In this document: positions 25,342 through 35,016 of the stretch, in pieces
Numbering within the stretch: position 1 is the first letter of the stretch
How the letters are laid out: every line of letters starts with the position of its first letter
Assembly: GCF_017104715.1 (NCBI RefSeq)
Contig: NZ_JAAGPI010000002.1
Location: 434,001-498,000 of the forward strand
Direction: 5' to 3'
DNA length: 64,000 bases
From: Burkholderia sp. Ac-20365
GTDB taxonomy: Bacteria > Pseudomonadota > Gammaproteobacteria > Burkholderiales > Burkholderiaceae
Notes under the pieces: model-generated
What the model was told of the DNA's origin: nothing
The model's input: the letters and a program-made list of their open reading frames with translations, nothing else
Database searches by the model: none
Made by a program: the position numbers and the translations under genes

Positions 25342-26865
25342 TTAACCGAGGAACAGTCGATACACAGGATTCGTCGTCTCTTCCCAATACGGATAGCCGA
25401 GCGTCGCGAGGAAGCGCGCAAATTCCGCGTCTTCCGCCGCCGGCACCTGGATGCCGACGAGAATCGAACTGTAGTCCGCGCCCTGGTTCCGGTAATGGAA
25501 GAGGCTGATGTTCCAGTTCGGCGCCATCGACGACAGGAACTTCATCAGCGCGCCCGGCCGTTCCGGAAACTCGAAGCGGAACAGGCGTTCGTCGTGCGCG
25601 AGCGGCGAGCGGCCGCCAACCATGTAACGGATATGCTGCTTCGACAGTTCGTCGCCTGTGAGGTCGACGGTGGCGAAGTTGTGCGCCTCGAACGCGCCCT
25701 TGATCTGCGCGGACTCGCTGCGATTGCGGATCTGCACGCCGACAAAGATATGGGCGCACGACGAATCCGCAATCCGGTAATTGAACTCGGTGACGCTGCG
25801 CGTGCCGACCAGTTCGCAGAAGCGCTTGAAGCTGCCGCGCTCTTCCGGAATCGTCACCGCGAACACGGCCTCGCGCGCCTCGCCGACTTCCGCGCGCTCC
25901 GCAACGAAGCGCATGCGGTCGAAGTTCATGTTCGCGCCGGACGTCACCGCGATCAGCGTCTGGTTCTCGATGCCTTCGCGCTCCGCATATTGCTTCGCGC
26001 CCGCGACGGCCAGCGAGCCGGCCGGTTCCAGCACGCTGCGCGTGTCCTGGAAGACGTCCTTGATCGCGGCGCACAGGGCGTCGGTGTTCACCGTCAGCAC
26101 TTCGTCGAGATATTCCTGACAGAGGCGGAAGGTCTCTTCGCCGACCAGCTTCACCGCCGTGCCGTCCGAGAACAGGCCGACTTCGTTCAGCGTCACGCGC
26201 ATGCCCGCCTTCAACGATTCAGCCATCGCGCAGGAATCGTCGGTCTGCACGCCGATCACCTTGATCTCCGGACGCACCGATTTCACGTAGGCCGCGATAC
26301 CCGCCGCCAGACCGCCGCCGCCGATCGGGACGAAGATCGCATGAATGGGCCCCTGATGCTGGCTCAGCACTTCCATCGCGACCGTGCCCTGGCCGGCGAT
26401 CACGTATTCGTCGTCGAACGGATGGACGAAGGTCAGGCCATGTTGCTCCTGCAGCTTGACGGCGTGCGCGTAGGCGTCGCTATACGATTCGCCCGACTGC
26501 ACCACTTCGACGGTCGGTCCGCCATGCGCGCGCACGGCGTCGACCTTGACCTGCGGCGTCGTGACGGGCACCACGATGGTCGCCTTGATGCCCATGCGCG
26601 CCGCCGACAGCGCGACGCCCTGCGCGTGGTTGCCTGCCGAAGCCGTAATCACGCCGCGCGCGAGTGCGTCGGCGGGAATGTGCGCCATCTTGTTGTACGC
26701 GCCGCGCAGCTTGAACGAGAAGACGGGCTGGTTGTCTTCGCGCTTCAGGTAAATGGGGTTGCGCAGCCGTGCGGACAGATTCCGCGCATGTTCGAGTTCG
26801 GTCTCACGCGCGACGTCGTAGACGCGGGCGGTGAGGATTTTCTTCAGGTAGTCGTGGGAAGCCAT
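25342..26865 (-). CDS. ilvA: Threonine ammonia-lyase, biosynthetic
   Basis: A 507-aa PLP enzyme converting L-threonine to 2-oxobutanoate and ammonia, the first step of isoleucine synthesis. The PLP lysine is K52 (FSFKLRGAYNK), the phosphate-binding glycine loop is IGGGGLAAG, and SAGNHAQG binds substrate. The C-terminal third (about 330-507) carries two ACT-like regulatory domains (each with an F-x-F-P-E-R or ERGSF type start). That is the isoleucine-inhibited biosynthetic form. The ATG at 26865 (MASHDYLKK) is preferred over 26874. Confidence 0.95.
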   Translation of the reverse strand: MASHDYLKKILTARVYDVARETELEHARNLSARLRNPIYLKREDNQPVFSFKLRGAYNKMAHIPADALARGVITASAGNHAQGVALSAARMGIKATIVVPVTTPQVKVDAVRAHGGPTVEVVQSGESYSDAYAHAVKLQEQHGLTFVHPFDDEYVIAGQGTVAMEVLSQHQGPIHAIFVPIGGGGLAAGIAAYVKSVRPEIKVIGVQTDDSCAMAESLKAGMRVTLNEVGLFSDGTAVKLVGEETFRLCQEYLDEVLTVNTDALCAAIKDVFQDTRSVLEPAGSLAVAGAKQYAEREGIENQTLIAVTSGANMNFDRMRFVAERAEVGEAREAVFAVTIPEERGSFKRFCELVGTRSVTEFNYRIADSSCAHIFVGVQIRNRSESAQIKGAFEAHNFATVDLTGDELSKQHIRYMVGGRSPLAHDERLFRFEFPERPGALMKFLSSMAPNWNISLFHYRNQGADYSSILVGIQVPAAEDAEFARFLATLGYPYWEETTNPVYRLFLG

Positions 26866-27457
26866 GCGGATCACGCGCGATGCGCTATTTCGGACAGGAA
26901 AAGATCAATGATAGCGCCAACCGCCCGTCCGGACGCACCTGATCCGGGATTAGTCCGATTGCTTTCGCTTTATCGGTGGCCTTGGCCAGCCGACCGGACG
27001 GTCGAAATATTCAGCCCAACGCGGGTGCGGCTGCGATGCATTCCGGGTGGGTCGTCGCCAGGCATTTTCGTGGCGATTTCTGGCAAGCCAAGCCGCAAAG
27101 GCTTGTCGCGCGGACATGGAGGCGTCAACGTCCGCGCGGATCATGCGGTAGAATCTTATTTTGGAACAAGGATCGGACGATGCATTGGCAGCCTCGGATC
27201 GCCCATTTGATGCCCGTACCGCGTGAGGCTCGCCCCGCGGCGCAGCGGCACGTGCGGCATGCACGATCGTGTAGCTGTCTCTGAGCGCCCGCGAGGCGAC
27301 CGGTCACCCACGTTCCAGCCATATCCCCGGCGATCCCGGGCGCTGGCCCCCGGTTGCGGCTTCGCACACTAGAAAGATTTCCAGCATTGCGCCCCACGCG
27401 CACTGTCAGCGGGCCTCATTGATGAGCGCGCGCCGCTGACCTACCGAGTCGTCCAAA
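26866..27457. other. Intergenic region between ilvA and the FAD/Fe-S oxidoreductase
   Basis: About 590 bp with no believable gene. A TAGAAT hexamer (27149-27154) may be a -10 box for the rightward gene, which would give a leader of about 300 bases. Near the end of that leader, GTCAGCGG (27405-27412) and CCGCTGAC (27433-27440) form an inverted repeat with a 20-base spacer. No known riboswitch pattern was recognised. Confidence 0.4.
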
Positions 27458-30400
27458 ATGAACGCACCTCAAGTTTTCGATCCGCACGGCGCCGCCGCCA
27501 CCGTCGCCGCCGATACCGAACCGCGCCTGCGCGAAATCCCGTACAACTACACGTCGTTCTCCGACCGTGAAATCGTCATCCGCCTGCTCGGCGACGAAGC
27601 GTGGGCCGCGCTTGACGAACTGCGTGCCGAACGCCGCACGGGCCGCTCGGCACGCATGCTGTACGAAGTGCTCGGCGATATCTGGGTCGTGCGCCGCAAT
27701 CCTTACCTTCAGGACGATCTGCTCGACAACCCGAAGCGCCGCGCGCTGCTGATCGAAGCACTGAATCACCGTCTGACGGAAATCGAAAAGCGCCGCCGCG
27801 CCGACCTCGTCGAACATGGCGATGAAGCGGGCGTCGATCGTGCCGCACGTGTCGAAACGCTGGTTGCGGCTGCGCGCCGCGCCGTCGATGCGTTCGCCAG
27901 CGAGTTCGACAAGATGGCCGACCTGCGCCGTCGTGCGAACAAGGTGCTGGGTCGCCAGACGCAAAAGGACAACATCCGCTTCGACGGTATCGCGCGTGTT
28001 TCGCACGTGACGGACGCGACCGACTGGCGCGTCGAATATCCGTTCGTCGTGTTGACGCCGGATACGGAAGCCGAGATCGCTGGCCTGATCAAGGCGTGTT
28101 TCGAGCTTGGCCTGACCGTGATTCCGCGCGGAGGCGGCACGGGTTATACGGGCGGCGCGGTGCCGCTTACGCCGTTTTCGGCTGTCATCAACACGGAAAA
28201 GCTGGAGCAGCTTGGCGCGGTCGAGTTGACCGAACTGCCTGGCGTCGCGCACAAGGTGCCGACCATTTTCTCGGGCGCGGGCGTGGTGACGCGTCGCGTG
28301 ACGGAAGCAGCCGAGCACGCGGGCTATGTGTTCGCCGTCGATCCGACGTCGCTGGATGCATCGTGCATCGGCGGCAACGTCGCGATGAACGCGGGCGGCA
28401 AAAAGGCCGTGCTGTGGGGCACGGCGCTCGACAACCTCGCGTGGTGGCGCATGGTCGACCCGGAAGGGAACTGGCTCGAAGTCACGCGTCTGGACCACAA
28501 CCTCGGCAAGATTCACGACATTCCTGTCGCGCGCTTCGAACTGAAATGGTTCGACGGCGAACACGCGCCGGGCGAAAAGCTGCTGCGCACGGAAACGCTC
28601 GACATCGAAGGCCGGCGTTTTCGCAAGGAAGGCCTCGGCAAGGACGTCACGGATAAATTCCTCGCCGGTCTGCCGGGCATCCAGAAGGAAGGCTGCGACG
28701 GGCTGATCACGTCGGCGCGCTGGGTCCTGCACAAGATGCCCGCGCATACGCGTACCGTCTGCCTGGAGTTCTTCGGCCAGGCGCGCGAGGCGATTCCGAG
28801 CATCGTCGAAATCAAGGACTATCTGTTCGAAACGTCGAAGCAGGGCGGCGCGATTCTCGCCGGCCTCGAGCACCTCGACGAACGCTATCTGCGCGCGGTC
28901 GGCTACGCGACCAAGAGCAAGCGCAACGCGTTTCCGAAGATGGTGCTGATCGGCGATATCGTCGGTGACGACGCGGATGCTGTCGCGACGGCGACGTCGG
29001 AAGTGATCCGCATGGCTAACGGCAAGAGCGGCGAAGGCTTTGTCGCCGTCAGCGCCGAGGCGCGCAAGCGCTTCTGGCTCGACCGCAGCCGCACGGCCGC
29101 GATCGCGAAGCACACCAACGCGTTCAAGATCAACGAAGACGTCGTGATTCCGCTCAATCGCATGGGCGAATACACGGATGGCATCGAGCGCATCAACATC
29201 GAGCTGTCGATCAAGAACAAGCTGCAACTGGTCGATGCGCTCGAAGCGTTCTTCAGGAGCGGCAAGCTGCCACTCGGCAAGAGCGACGACGCGAATGAAA
29301 TCCCCAGCGCCGAACTGCTCGAAGACCGCGTGCATCAGGCGCTCGACATGCTCGGCCATGTGAAGAAGCGCTGGGAATTCCTGCGCGACAAGCTCGATCT
29401 GTCGCTGCGTGAAGCGCAGCACTATCTGGTTGGGCTCGGCTACGCGGGGCTCGCGGAGAAATTCGCGGATCGCGTCGATGATCAGCCGGACGCGAACGTG
29501 TTCCACATCGTCCAGGACCGCACGGTGCGTGTGTCGTGGAAGCAGGAAATCCGCGCGGAACTGCGCCAGATCTTCAACGGCGGCGAGTTCAAGCCGATCC
29601 TCGACGAAGCACAGGCGATCCACAAGAAGGTGCTGCGTGGCCGCGTGTTCGTCGCGCTCCACATGCACGCGGGCGACGGTAACGTTCATACGAACATCCC
29701 CGTCAATTCCGACAACTACGAGATGCTGCAGGACGCGCACGTTGCCGTCGCGCGCATCATGAAGCTCGCGCGTTCGCTGGATGGCGTGATTTCCGGCGAG
29801 CATGGCATCGGCATTACGAAGCTCGAGTTCCTGACGGAAGAAGAGATTGGCGAATTCCGTGCGTACAAGCAGCGCGTCGATCCGGAAGGGCGCTTCAACA
29901 AGGGCAAGCTGCTCGAAGGCGCGGACCTGCGCAACGCGTATACGCCGTCGTTCGGGCTGATGGGCTACGAATCGCTGATCATGCAGCAGTCCGATATCGG
30001 CGCAATCGCCGATTCGGTGAAGGACTGTCTGCGCTGCGGCAAGTGCAAGCCCGTGTGCGCGACGCACGTGCCGCGCGCGAATCTGCTGTACAGCCCGCGC
30101 AACAAGATTCTCGCCACGTCGCTGCTGGTCGAAGCGTTCCTGTATGAAGAGCAGACGCGCCGCGGCGTGTCGATCAAGCATTGGGACGAATTCAACGACG
30201 TCGCCGATCACTGCACCGTCTGCCACAAGTGCGTGACGCCGTGCCCCGTGAAGATCGACTTCGGCGATGTCACGATGAACATGCGCAACCTGCTGCGCAA
30301 GATGGGCAAGAAGAAGTTCAACGCGGGCAACGCGGCGGGCATGTTCTTCCTGAACGCGACGAATCCGCAGACCATCAACCTCGCGCGCACGGCGATGATG

Positions 30401-31525
30401 GGCGTCGGCTACAAGGCGCAGCGCCTCGGCAACGATGTGCTGAAGAAGTTCGTCAAAAAGCAGACGGCGCATCCGCCCGCGACGACGGGTAAGCCGCCCG
30501 TGATCGAGCAGGTGATCCACTTCGTCAACAAGAAGATGCCGGGCAATCTGCCGAAGAAGACGGCGCGTGCACTGCTCGATATCGAAGACAACAAGATCGT
30601 GCCGATCATCCGCAACCCGAAGACGACGACCGTCGATTCGGAAGCGGTGTTCTACTTCCCGGGCTGCGGCTCGGAGCGTCTGTTCTCGCAGGTCGGTCTC
30701 GCCACGCAGGCGATGCTGTGGGAAGCGGGCGTGCAGACGGTGCTGCCGCCGGGCTATCTGTGCTGCGGTTATCCGCAGCGCGGTTCCGGCCAGTTCGACA
30801 AGGCCGAGCAGATCGTCACGGATAACCGCGTGCTGTTCCACCGCGTCGCGAACACGTTGAACTATCTCGACATCAAGACGGTGGTGGTGTCGTGCGGTAC
30901 GTGTTACGACCAGCTGGCTGGCTACGAATTCGAGAAGATTTTCCCGGGCTGCCGGATCATCGACATCCACGAATTCCTGCTGGAGAAGGGCATCAAGCTC
31001 GAAGGCGTGACGGGTACGCGCTACATGTACCACGACCCGTGCCATACGCCGATCAAGACGATCGACCCCGTCAAGCTGGTCAACGAGCTGATGGGCACCG
31101 AGAAGAACGACGGCTACAAGATCGAGAAGAACGATCGTTGCTGCGGCGAGTCGGGCACGCTGGCCGTCACGCGTCCGGACGTGTCGACGCAGGTGCGCTT
31201 CCGTAAGGAAGAGGAAATCCGCAAGGGCGCGGCGAAGCTGCGTGGGATTCCTGTCGTCGCTGATGGGGGCGCGTCGAACGGCTCGGCGCCGAATGGTGCG
31301 GTGAATGGAGCAGCGAACGGTGCGGCAAACGGCGCAGCCACCGACGTCAAGATCCTGACGAGCTGCCCGTCCTGTCTGCAAGGCCTGTCGCGCTACAACG
31401 AAGACGCGAACGTCGAAGCGGACTACATCGTTGTCGAAATCGCACGACACGTGCTCGGCGAGAACTGGATGGCCGACTATGTCCAACGGGCGAACAATGG
31501 CGGAATCGAGCGCGTGCTGGTCTAA
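27458..31525 (+). CDS. DUF3683-type FAD-binding oxidase / Fe-S (CCG domain) fusion oxidoreductase
   Basis: A 1,355-aa protein that fuses an FAD-linked 2-hydroxyacid dehydrogenase (GlcD/D-lactate dehydrogenase type) with an Fe-S subunit of GlcF type. Order: DUF3683 N-terminus (about 20-110), FAD-binding_4 (about 200-420; [22 protein letters not shown]), FAD-oxidase C (about 460-820; [24 protein letters not shown]), two 4Fe-4S motifs (C857, C860, C863, C867 and C919, C922, C925, C929), then two CCG domains ([19 protein letters not shown]). It probably oxidises a D-2-hydroxyacid and reduces the quinone pool. The second CCG region contains an unusual Asn-Gly-Ala-rich insertion. The substrate is not known from sequence. 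Confidence 0.88.
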   Translation: MNAPQVFDPHGAAATVAADTEPRLREIPYNYTSFSDREIVIRLLGDEAWAALDELRAERRTGRSARMLYEVLGDIWVVRRNPYLQDDLLDNPKRRALLIEALNHRLTEIEKRRRADLVEHGDEAGVDRAARVETLVAAARRAVDAFASEFDKMADLRRRANKVLGRQTQKDNIRFDGIARVSHVTDATDWRVEYPFVVLTPDTEAEIAGLIKACFELGLTVIPRGGGTGYTGGAVPLTPFSAVINTEKLEQLGAVELTELPGVAHKVPTIFSGAGVVTRRVTEAAEHAGYVFAVDPTSLDASCIGGNVAMNAGGKKAVLWGTALDNLAWWRMVDPEGNWLEVTRLDHNLGKIHDIPVARFELKWFDGEHAPGEKLLRTETLDIEGRRFRKEGLGKDVTDKFLAGLPGIQKEGCDGLITSARWVLHKMPAHTRTVCLEFFGQAREAIPSIVEIKDYLFETSKQGGAILAGLEHLDERYLRAVGYATKSKRNAFPKMVLIGDIVGDDADAVATATSEVIRMANGKSGEGFVAVSAEARKRFWLDRSRTAAIAKHTNAFKINEDVVIPLNRMGEYTDGIERINIELSIKNKLQLVDALEAFFRSGKLPLGKSDDANEIPSAELLEDRVHQALDMLGHVKKRWEFLRDKLDLSLREAQHYLVGLGYAGLAEKFADRVDDQPDANVFHIVQDRTVRVSWKQEIRAELRQIFNGGEFKPILDEAQAIHKKVLRGRVFVALHMHAGDGNVHTNIPVNSDNYEMLQDAHVAVARIMKLARSLDGVISGEHGIGITKLEFLTEEEIGEFRAYKQRVDPEGRFNKGKLLEGADLRNAYTPSFGLMGYESLIMQQSDIGAIADSVKDCLRCGKCKPVCATHVPRANLLYSPRNKILATSLLVEAFLYEEQTRRGVSIKHWDEFNDVADHCTVCHKCVTPCPVKIDFGDVTMNMRNLLRKMGKKKFNAGNAAGMFFLNATNPQTINLARTAMMGVGYKAQRLGNDVLKKFVKKQTAHPPATTGKPPVIEQVIHFVNKKMPGNLPKKTARALLDIEDNKIVPIIRNPKTTTVDSEAVFYFPGCGSERLFSQVGLATQAMLWEAGVQTVLPPGYLCCGYPQRGSGQFDKAEQIVTDNRVLFHRVANTLNYLDIKTVVVSCGTCYDQLAGYEFEKIFPGCRIIDIHEFLLEKGIKLEGVTGTRYMYHDPCHTPIKTIDPVKLVNELMGTEKNDGYKIEKNDRCCGESGTLAVTRPDVSTQVRFRKEEEIRKGAAKLRGIPVVADGGASNGSAPNGAVNGAANGAANGAATDVKILTSCPSCLQGLSRYNEDANVEADYIVVEIARHVLGENWMADYVQRANNGGIERVLV

Positions 31526-31557
31526 TGGCGCGATAAAGGTTCCGTTCGAGGACGACG

Positions 31558-31986
31558 ATGGACTGTATCTTCTGCCGTGAAGACGGTGGCGATGTACTGT
31601 GGCAGGACGACACGCTGCGTGTCGTCCTCGCCGATGAACACGACTACCCCGGTTTTTGCCGCGTGATCTGGAACCGGCATGTCGCCGAATTTTCCGATCT
31701 CGGCGACGCCGAACGCGACCGCGTGATGCGCGTCGTGTACGCCGTGGAGCGCGCAATCCGGCGCATCCTGCAACCCGTCAAGGTGAACCTGGCGAGCCTC
31801 GGCAATCAGGTGCCGCACGTGCACTGGCACGTGATCCCCCGGTTCTCCAACGACGCGCATTTCCCCTTGCCCATCTGGGCGCCGCGCCAGCGCACGGTTT
31901 CCGAAGCGATGCTGTCGCAGCGCCGCGCGCAGGCCACCTTGCTGCGCGAAGCGGTACGCGGCGAAATCGAACACGCTCTCGCCTGA
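31558..31986 (+). CDS. HIT family nucleotide hydrolase
   Basis: A 142-aa histidine-triad protein. The HVHWHVIPRF motif holds H87, H89 (the usual nucleophile) and H91. An N-terminal C3-x2-C6 pair may bind zinc, as in HINT proteins. The family hydrolyses nucleoside phosphoramidates or dinucleotides. It starts 33 bp after the FAD/Fe-S oxidoreductase and 8 bp before the DUF971 gene, so all are probably co-transcribed. Confidence 0.88.
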   Translation: MDCIFCREDGGDVLWQDDTLRVVLADEHDYPGFCRVIWNRHVAEFSDLGDAERDRVMRVVYAVERAIRRILQPVKVNLASLGNQVPHVHWHVIPRFSNDAHFPLPIWAPRQRTVSEAMLSQRRAQATLLREAVRGEIEHALA

Positions 31987-31993
31987 GGTCATC

Positions 31994-32407
31994 ATGAGTG
32001 GATTGAAACCCGACACGCCGGTGCCCACCGGCGTCGTCGTTCATGCCGTGTCGCGCGTACTCGAATTGCAATACGCAGACGGCAAGAGTTACCGCGTGCC
32101 GTTCGAGCTGATGCGCGTGTTGTCGCCGTCGGCGGAAGTGCGCGGCCACGGCCCGGGGCAGGAGACGCTGCAAACGGGCAAGCGCGAAGTGTCGATCACG
32201 GCGCTCGAAGGCGTTGGTAACTATGCGCTACAACCGACTTTTTCGGACGGCCACAATACGGGTATCTATTCGTGGGATCTGCTGTGGGAGCTCGCGACCC
32301 GTCAGGACGAACTCTGGGCGGAGTATTTCGACAAACTGAAGGCAGCGGGCGTCGACCGGGATGCGCCGATGCCCGTATCTGCGGCAGCGCACGGCCACAG
32401 ACACTGA
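31994..32407 (+). CDS. DUF971 (gamma-butyrobetaine hydroxylase-like N-terminal domain) protein
   Basis: A 137-aa protein consisting of one DUF971 domain: LELQYADGKSYRVPFELMRV at the start, then EVSITALEGVGNYALQPTFSDGHNTGIYSWD. The same domain is the N-terminal part of gamma-butyrobetaine dioxygenase. Standalone bacterial versions have been connected with Fe-S cluster handling, but no function is established here. The C-terminus is His-rich (AAHGHRH), possibly metal-binding. It sits between the HIT gene and ubiE. Confidence 0.85.
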   Translation: MSGLKPDTPVPTGVVVHAVSRVLELQYADGKSYRVPFELMRVLSPSAEVRGHGPGQETLQTGKREVSITALEGVGNYALQPTFSDGHNTGIYSWDLLWELATRQDELWAEYFDKLKAAGVDRDAPMPVSAAAHGHRH

Positions 32408-32482
32408 TACGATGCGCGGCCAGCCGCCCGTCGCTCGATGCGGCGTAACAATTTCTCAGAATACGCGAAAGGACGAAGCGCG

Positions 32483-33214
32483 ATGACCAAAACCCACTTC
32501 GGCTATCAGACAGTCGACGAACAGGAAAAAGCGAAGAAAGTGGCCGGCGTGTTCCACTCGGTCGCCTCCAACTATGACCTGATGAACGACCTGATGTCGG
32601 GCGGGCTGCACCGCGCGTGGAAGGCTTTCACGATTGCGCAGGCCAACGTGCGGCCGGGCTACAAGGTGCTCGACATTGCGGGCGGCACGGGTGATCTGTC
32701 GAAGGCTTTTGCGAAGCGGGCGGGCGAGACGGGCGAAGTGTGGCACACGGACATCAACGAATCGATGTTGCGCGTGGGCCGCGATCGCCTGATCGACAAG
32801 GGCGTCATCACGCCGGCGCTGCTGTGCGACGCCGAGAAAATCCCCTTTCCCGACAATTACTTCGATGTCGTCACGGTGGCATTCGGCTTGCGCAACATGA
32901 CGCACAAGGATGCGGCGCTCGCCGAAATGCGCCGCGTGCTGAAACCGGCCGGGCGCCTGCTCGTGCTCGAATTTTCGAAGGTGTGGGATCCGCTCAAGAA
33001 AGCGTACGACGTCTATTCTTTTAAGGTGCTGCCATGGCTCGGCGAGCGCTTTGCGAAGGACGCCGAGAGCTATCGCTATCTCGCCGAATCGATCCGGATG
33101 CATCCGGATCAGGAAACTTTGAAGACGATGATGGAACAAGCTGGCCTCGACGCCGTCAAATATTACAATTTGTCAGCTGGCGTGGTAGCCTTACATGTGG
33201 GGACGAAATACTGA
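32483..33214 (+). CDS. ubiE: Ubiquinone/menaquinone C-methyltransferase
   Basis: A 243-aa SAM-dependent methyltransferase that C-methylates the benzoquinol ring in ubiquinone synthesis. UbiE signatures are the N-terminal [38 protein letters not shown], the SAM motif [12 protein letters not shown], and [20 protein letters not shown]. The ATG at 32483 is preceded by AAAGGA (32468-32473); the open frame extends upstream without a better start. Two more ubiquinone genes, ubiJ and ubiB, follow after the TIM44-like gene. Confidence 0.96.
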   Translation: MTKTHFGYQTVDEQEKAKKVAGVFHSVASNYDLMNDLMSGGLHRAWKAFTIAQANVRPGYKVLDIAGGTGDLSKAFAKRAGETGEVWHTDINESMLRVGRDRLIDKGVITPALLCDAEKIPFPDNYFDVVTVAFGLRNMTHKDAALAEMRRVLKPAGRLLVLEFSKVWDPLKKAYDVYSFKVLPWLGERFAKDAESYRYLAESIRMHPDQETLKTMMEQAGLDAVKYYNLSAGVVALHVGTKY

Positions 33215-33252
33215 TGTCCCTAACCTCTCGTTTTTAAAAGGAAATTGCAGAA

Positions 33253-34248
33253 ATGTCCGATTTGAATCTGTCATCTCGTTGTAAGGTTAAGGGGTCATGG
33301 GTGAGAAGAATCGGACTGATCGCGATGGTCGGCCTGATTTCCATCAGCACACTGGCCTCGCTCGACGCCGAAGCGAAACGCATGGGCGGCGGCCGCAGTA
33401 TCGGGCGTCAGTCGAACATCACCCAGCCGTCGCAGCAAACGGCGCCGACGCCTTCGCAGTCGCCCGGCGCGCCGTCGCAGGCCATGCAGTCGCAGCGTCC
33501 CGCTACGCCGCCGCCCACGCCTGCTGCGCAGCCTAACCGCTCGCGCTGGCTGGGGCCGATCGCCGGTCTCGCGGCCGGTCTCGGTATCGCGGCGCTGCTC
33601 TCGCACTTCGGTCTGGGCGAAGCGTTCGCCGGCATGATGTCGAACCTGATCGTGATCGCGCTGATCGCGTTCATCGCCATCTGGCTGATCCGCAAGTTCG
33701 TTGGCCGCAAGCGCGATGCACAAACGCCCGCCTACGCCGGCGGCGCGCCGACGCTGAACGCGGGCGGCACGGGTTACTCGCAGGAGCCGCGCTACACGGC
33801 GCCGCCGACGGGTTCGTACCTCGGGCCGCAAGGCAATCCGCTGAGCACGCCCGAAGTCGCCGCAGCGCCGGTCGTGCCGGCGGGTTTCGACTCGGAAGCG
33901 TTCCTGCGCAACGCGAAGGTCTACTTCGTGCGCCTGCAGGCAGCGTGGGACGCCGGCAACATGGACGACATCCGTGAGTTCACGACGCCTGAAATGTTCG
34001 CCGAAGTGCGGGTAGACCTGAGTTCGCGCGGCGCGGACAAGAACCAGACGGACGTCGTGCAGCTCAACGCCGATTTGCTGGGTGTCGAGGATCGCGGCAG
34101 CGAGTATCTGGCGAGCGTGCGCTTCCATGGCCTGATCCGCGAGACGTCGGGCGGCGGGGCTGAGCCGTTCGAGGAAATCTGGAACCTGTCGAAGCGCAAC
34201 GGCGAAGGCTGGCTGCTCGCGGGCATCCAGCAGGTGAATCATCACTGA
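33253..34248 (+). CDS. TIM44-like domain membrane protein
   Basis: A 331-aa protein with an N-terminal signal or anchor segment (about 17-40), a Pro/Gln/Ser-rich linker (about 50-95), two close membrane helices (about 99-145) and a C-terminal TIM44-like domain (about 210-331; SEAFLRNAKVYFVRLQAAWD, ending WLLAGIQQVNHH). The fold is shared with mitochondrial Tim44 and with ribosomal-protein-L45-like domains. The bacterial function is unclear. It commonly lies between ubiE and ubiJ/ubiB in beta-proteobacteria, as here. Confidence 0.85.
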   Translation: MSDLNLSSRCKVKGSWVRRIGLIAMVGLISISTLASLDAEAKRMGGGRSIGRQSNITQPSQQTAPTPSQSPGAPSQAMQSQRPATPPPTPAAQPNRSRWLGPIAGLAAGLGIAALLSHFGLGEAFAGMMSNLIVIALIAFIAIWLIRKFVGRKRDAQTPAYAGGAPTLNAGGTGYSQEPRYTAPPTGSYLGPQGNPLSTPEVAAAPVVPAGFDSEAFLRNAKVYFVRLQAAWDAGNMDDIREFTTPEMFAEVRVDLSSRGADKNQTDVVQLNADLLGVEDRGSEYLASVRFHGLIRETSGGGAEPFEEIWNLSKRNGEGWLLAGIQQVNHH

Positions 34249-34309
34249 ATCCGTAAAGGATTAGCTGTTCGGCAGAGCCAGGCTCGAAGCGAACGGACGT
34301 TACAATAGG

Positions 34310-34345
34310 AACCCGCGTCGGCAGTCGCCGGCGCGGGTTTTCTCT
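34310..34345 (+). terminator. Rho-independent terminator between the TIM44-like gene and ubiJ
   Basis: A 13-bp stem (34310-34322 with 34327-34339, one G-U pair, loop AGTC) is followed by a T-rich run. It lies 11 bp before the ubiJ start, so it may act as a partial terminator or attenuator. A TACAAT hexamer (34301-34306) directly before it could be the -10 of a ubiJ promoter. Confidence 0.75.
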
Positions 34346-34356
34346 TTCCACTGCCG

Positions 34357-35001
34357 ATGACCCTTGCCGCCAAGCCCTTCGCTGCTGCCGTCAACCATCT
34401 GCTCGCTCGCGAAACGTGGGCGCGCGAACGTCTCACTCCATACGCCGGCAAGACTGCGCGGCTGTCCTGTCCTCCCGTCACGCTAATTCTGCTGGTCCAG
34501 CCGGACGGCTATCTGAGCGCCGTCGACGAAAGCGAAGCGCAGGCGTTCGACGTTACCGTCTCCGTTCCGTCGGATGCGGTGCCCGCGTTCCTGCAAGGCG
34601 GCCAGGCGGCCGTGATGAAGCACGTGAAGATCGAAGGCGACGCGGAGTTCGCCACGGTGATCGCGAAACTCGCCGAGCATCTGCGCTGGGAGCCGGAAGA
34701 AGATCTGGCGAAGCTCGTCGGCGATGGGCCGGCGTGGCGGATTGCATCGGTGGCGCGCTCGGTCGGCGATCATGCGCTGCGCACGGGCCGTAATCTGCTC
34801 GAATCGGTCGCCGAGTATCTGCTGGACGAAAACCCGCAGCTCGTGCGCCGCACCGCGCTCGACGATTTCAACGCCGAGCTGGCGCGCGCCCGCGATGCGC
34901 TCGCGCGCGTCGAGAAGCGCGTCGAACGTCTTGAACAGAAGGTCGAAGCCCGTGGCGCTGATGCGTCGGGCGGCGCCGCCACGTCGCGCGGCACGCGCTA
35001 G
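34357..35001 (+). CDS. ubiJ: UbiJ (SCP2 domain ubiquinone biosynthesis accessory factor)
   Basis: A 214-aa protein with an N-terminal SCP2 lipid-binding domain (about 15-115; LSCPPVTLILLVQPDGYL, KHVKIEGDAEFATVIAKLAEHLRW). A helical tail follows, ending in a predicted coiled coil (NAELARARDALARVEKRVER). UbiJ organises the cytosolic complex that hydroxylates and methylates ubiquinone intermediates. The position directly before ubiB is the standard order. The symbol is given on domain plus context. Confidence 0.85.
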   Translation: MTLAAKPFAAAVNHLLARETWARERLTPYAGKTARLSCPPVTLILLVQPDGYLSAVDESEAQAFDVTVSVPSDAVPAFLQGGQAAVMKHVKIEGDAEFATVIAKLAEHLRWEPEEDLAKLVGDGPAWRIASVARSVGDHALRTGRNLLESVAEYLLDENPQLVRRTALDDFNAELARARDALARVEKRVERLEQKVEARGADASGGAATSRGTR

Positions 35002-35016
35002 TCACCGGGCTCAAAC

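Noticed and set aside
26950..27264. A 104-aa minus-strand frame in the ilvA upstream region
   Set aside because: No ribosome-binding site, no recognisable similarity, and a biased composition.
27416..31756. A 1,446-aa open frame on the minus strand opposite the FAD/Fe-S oxidoreductase
   Set aside because: It mirrors a clearly homologous plus-strand gene. Its composition is Arg/Ala/His/Asp-rich, as expected from antisense GC-rich codons, and shows no recognisable domain.
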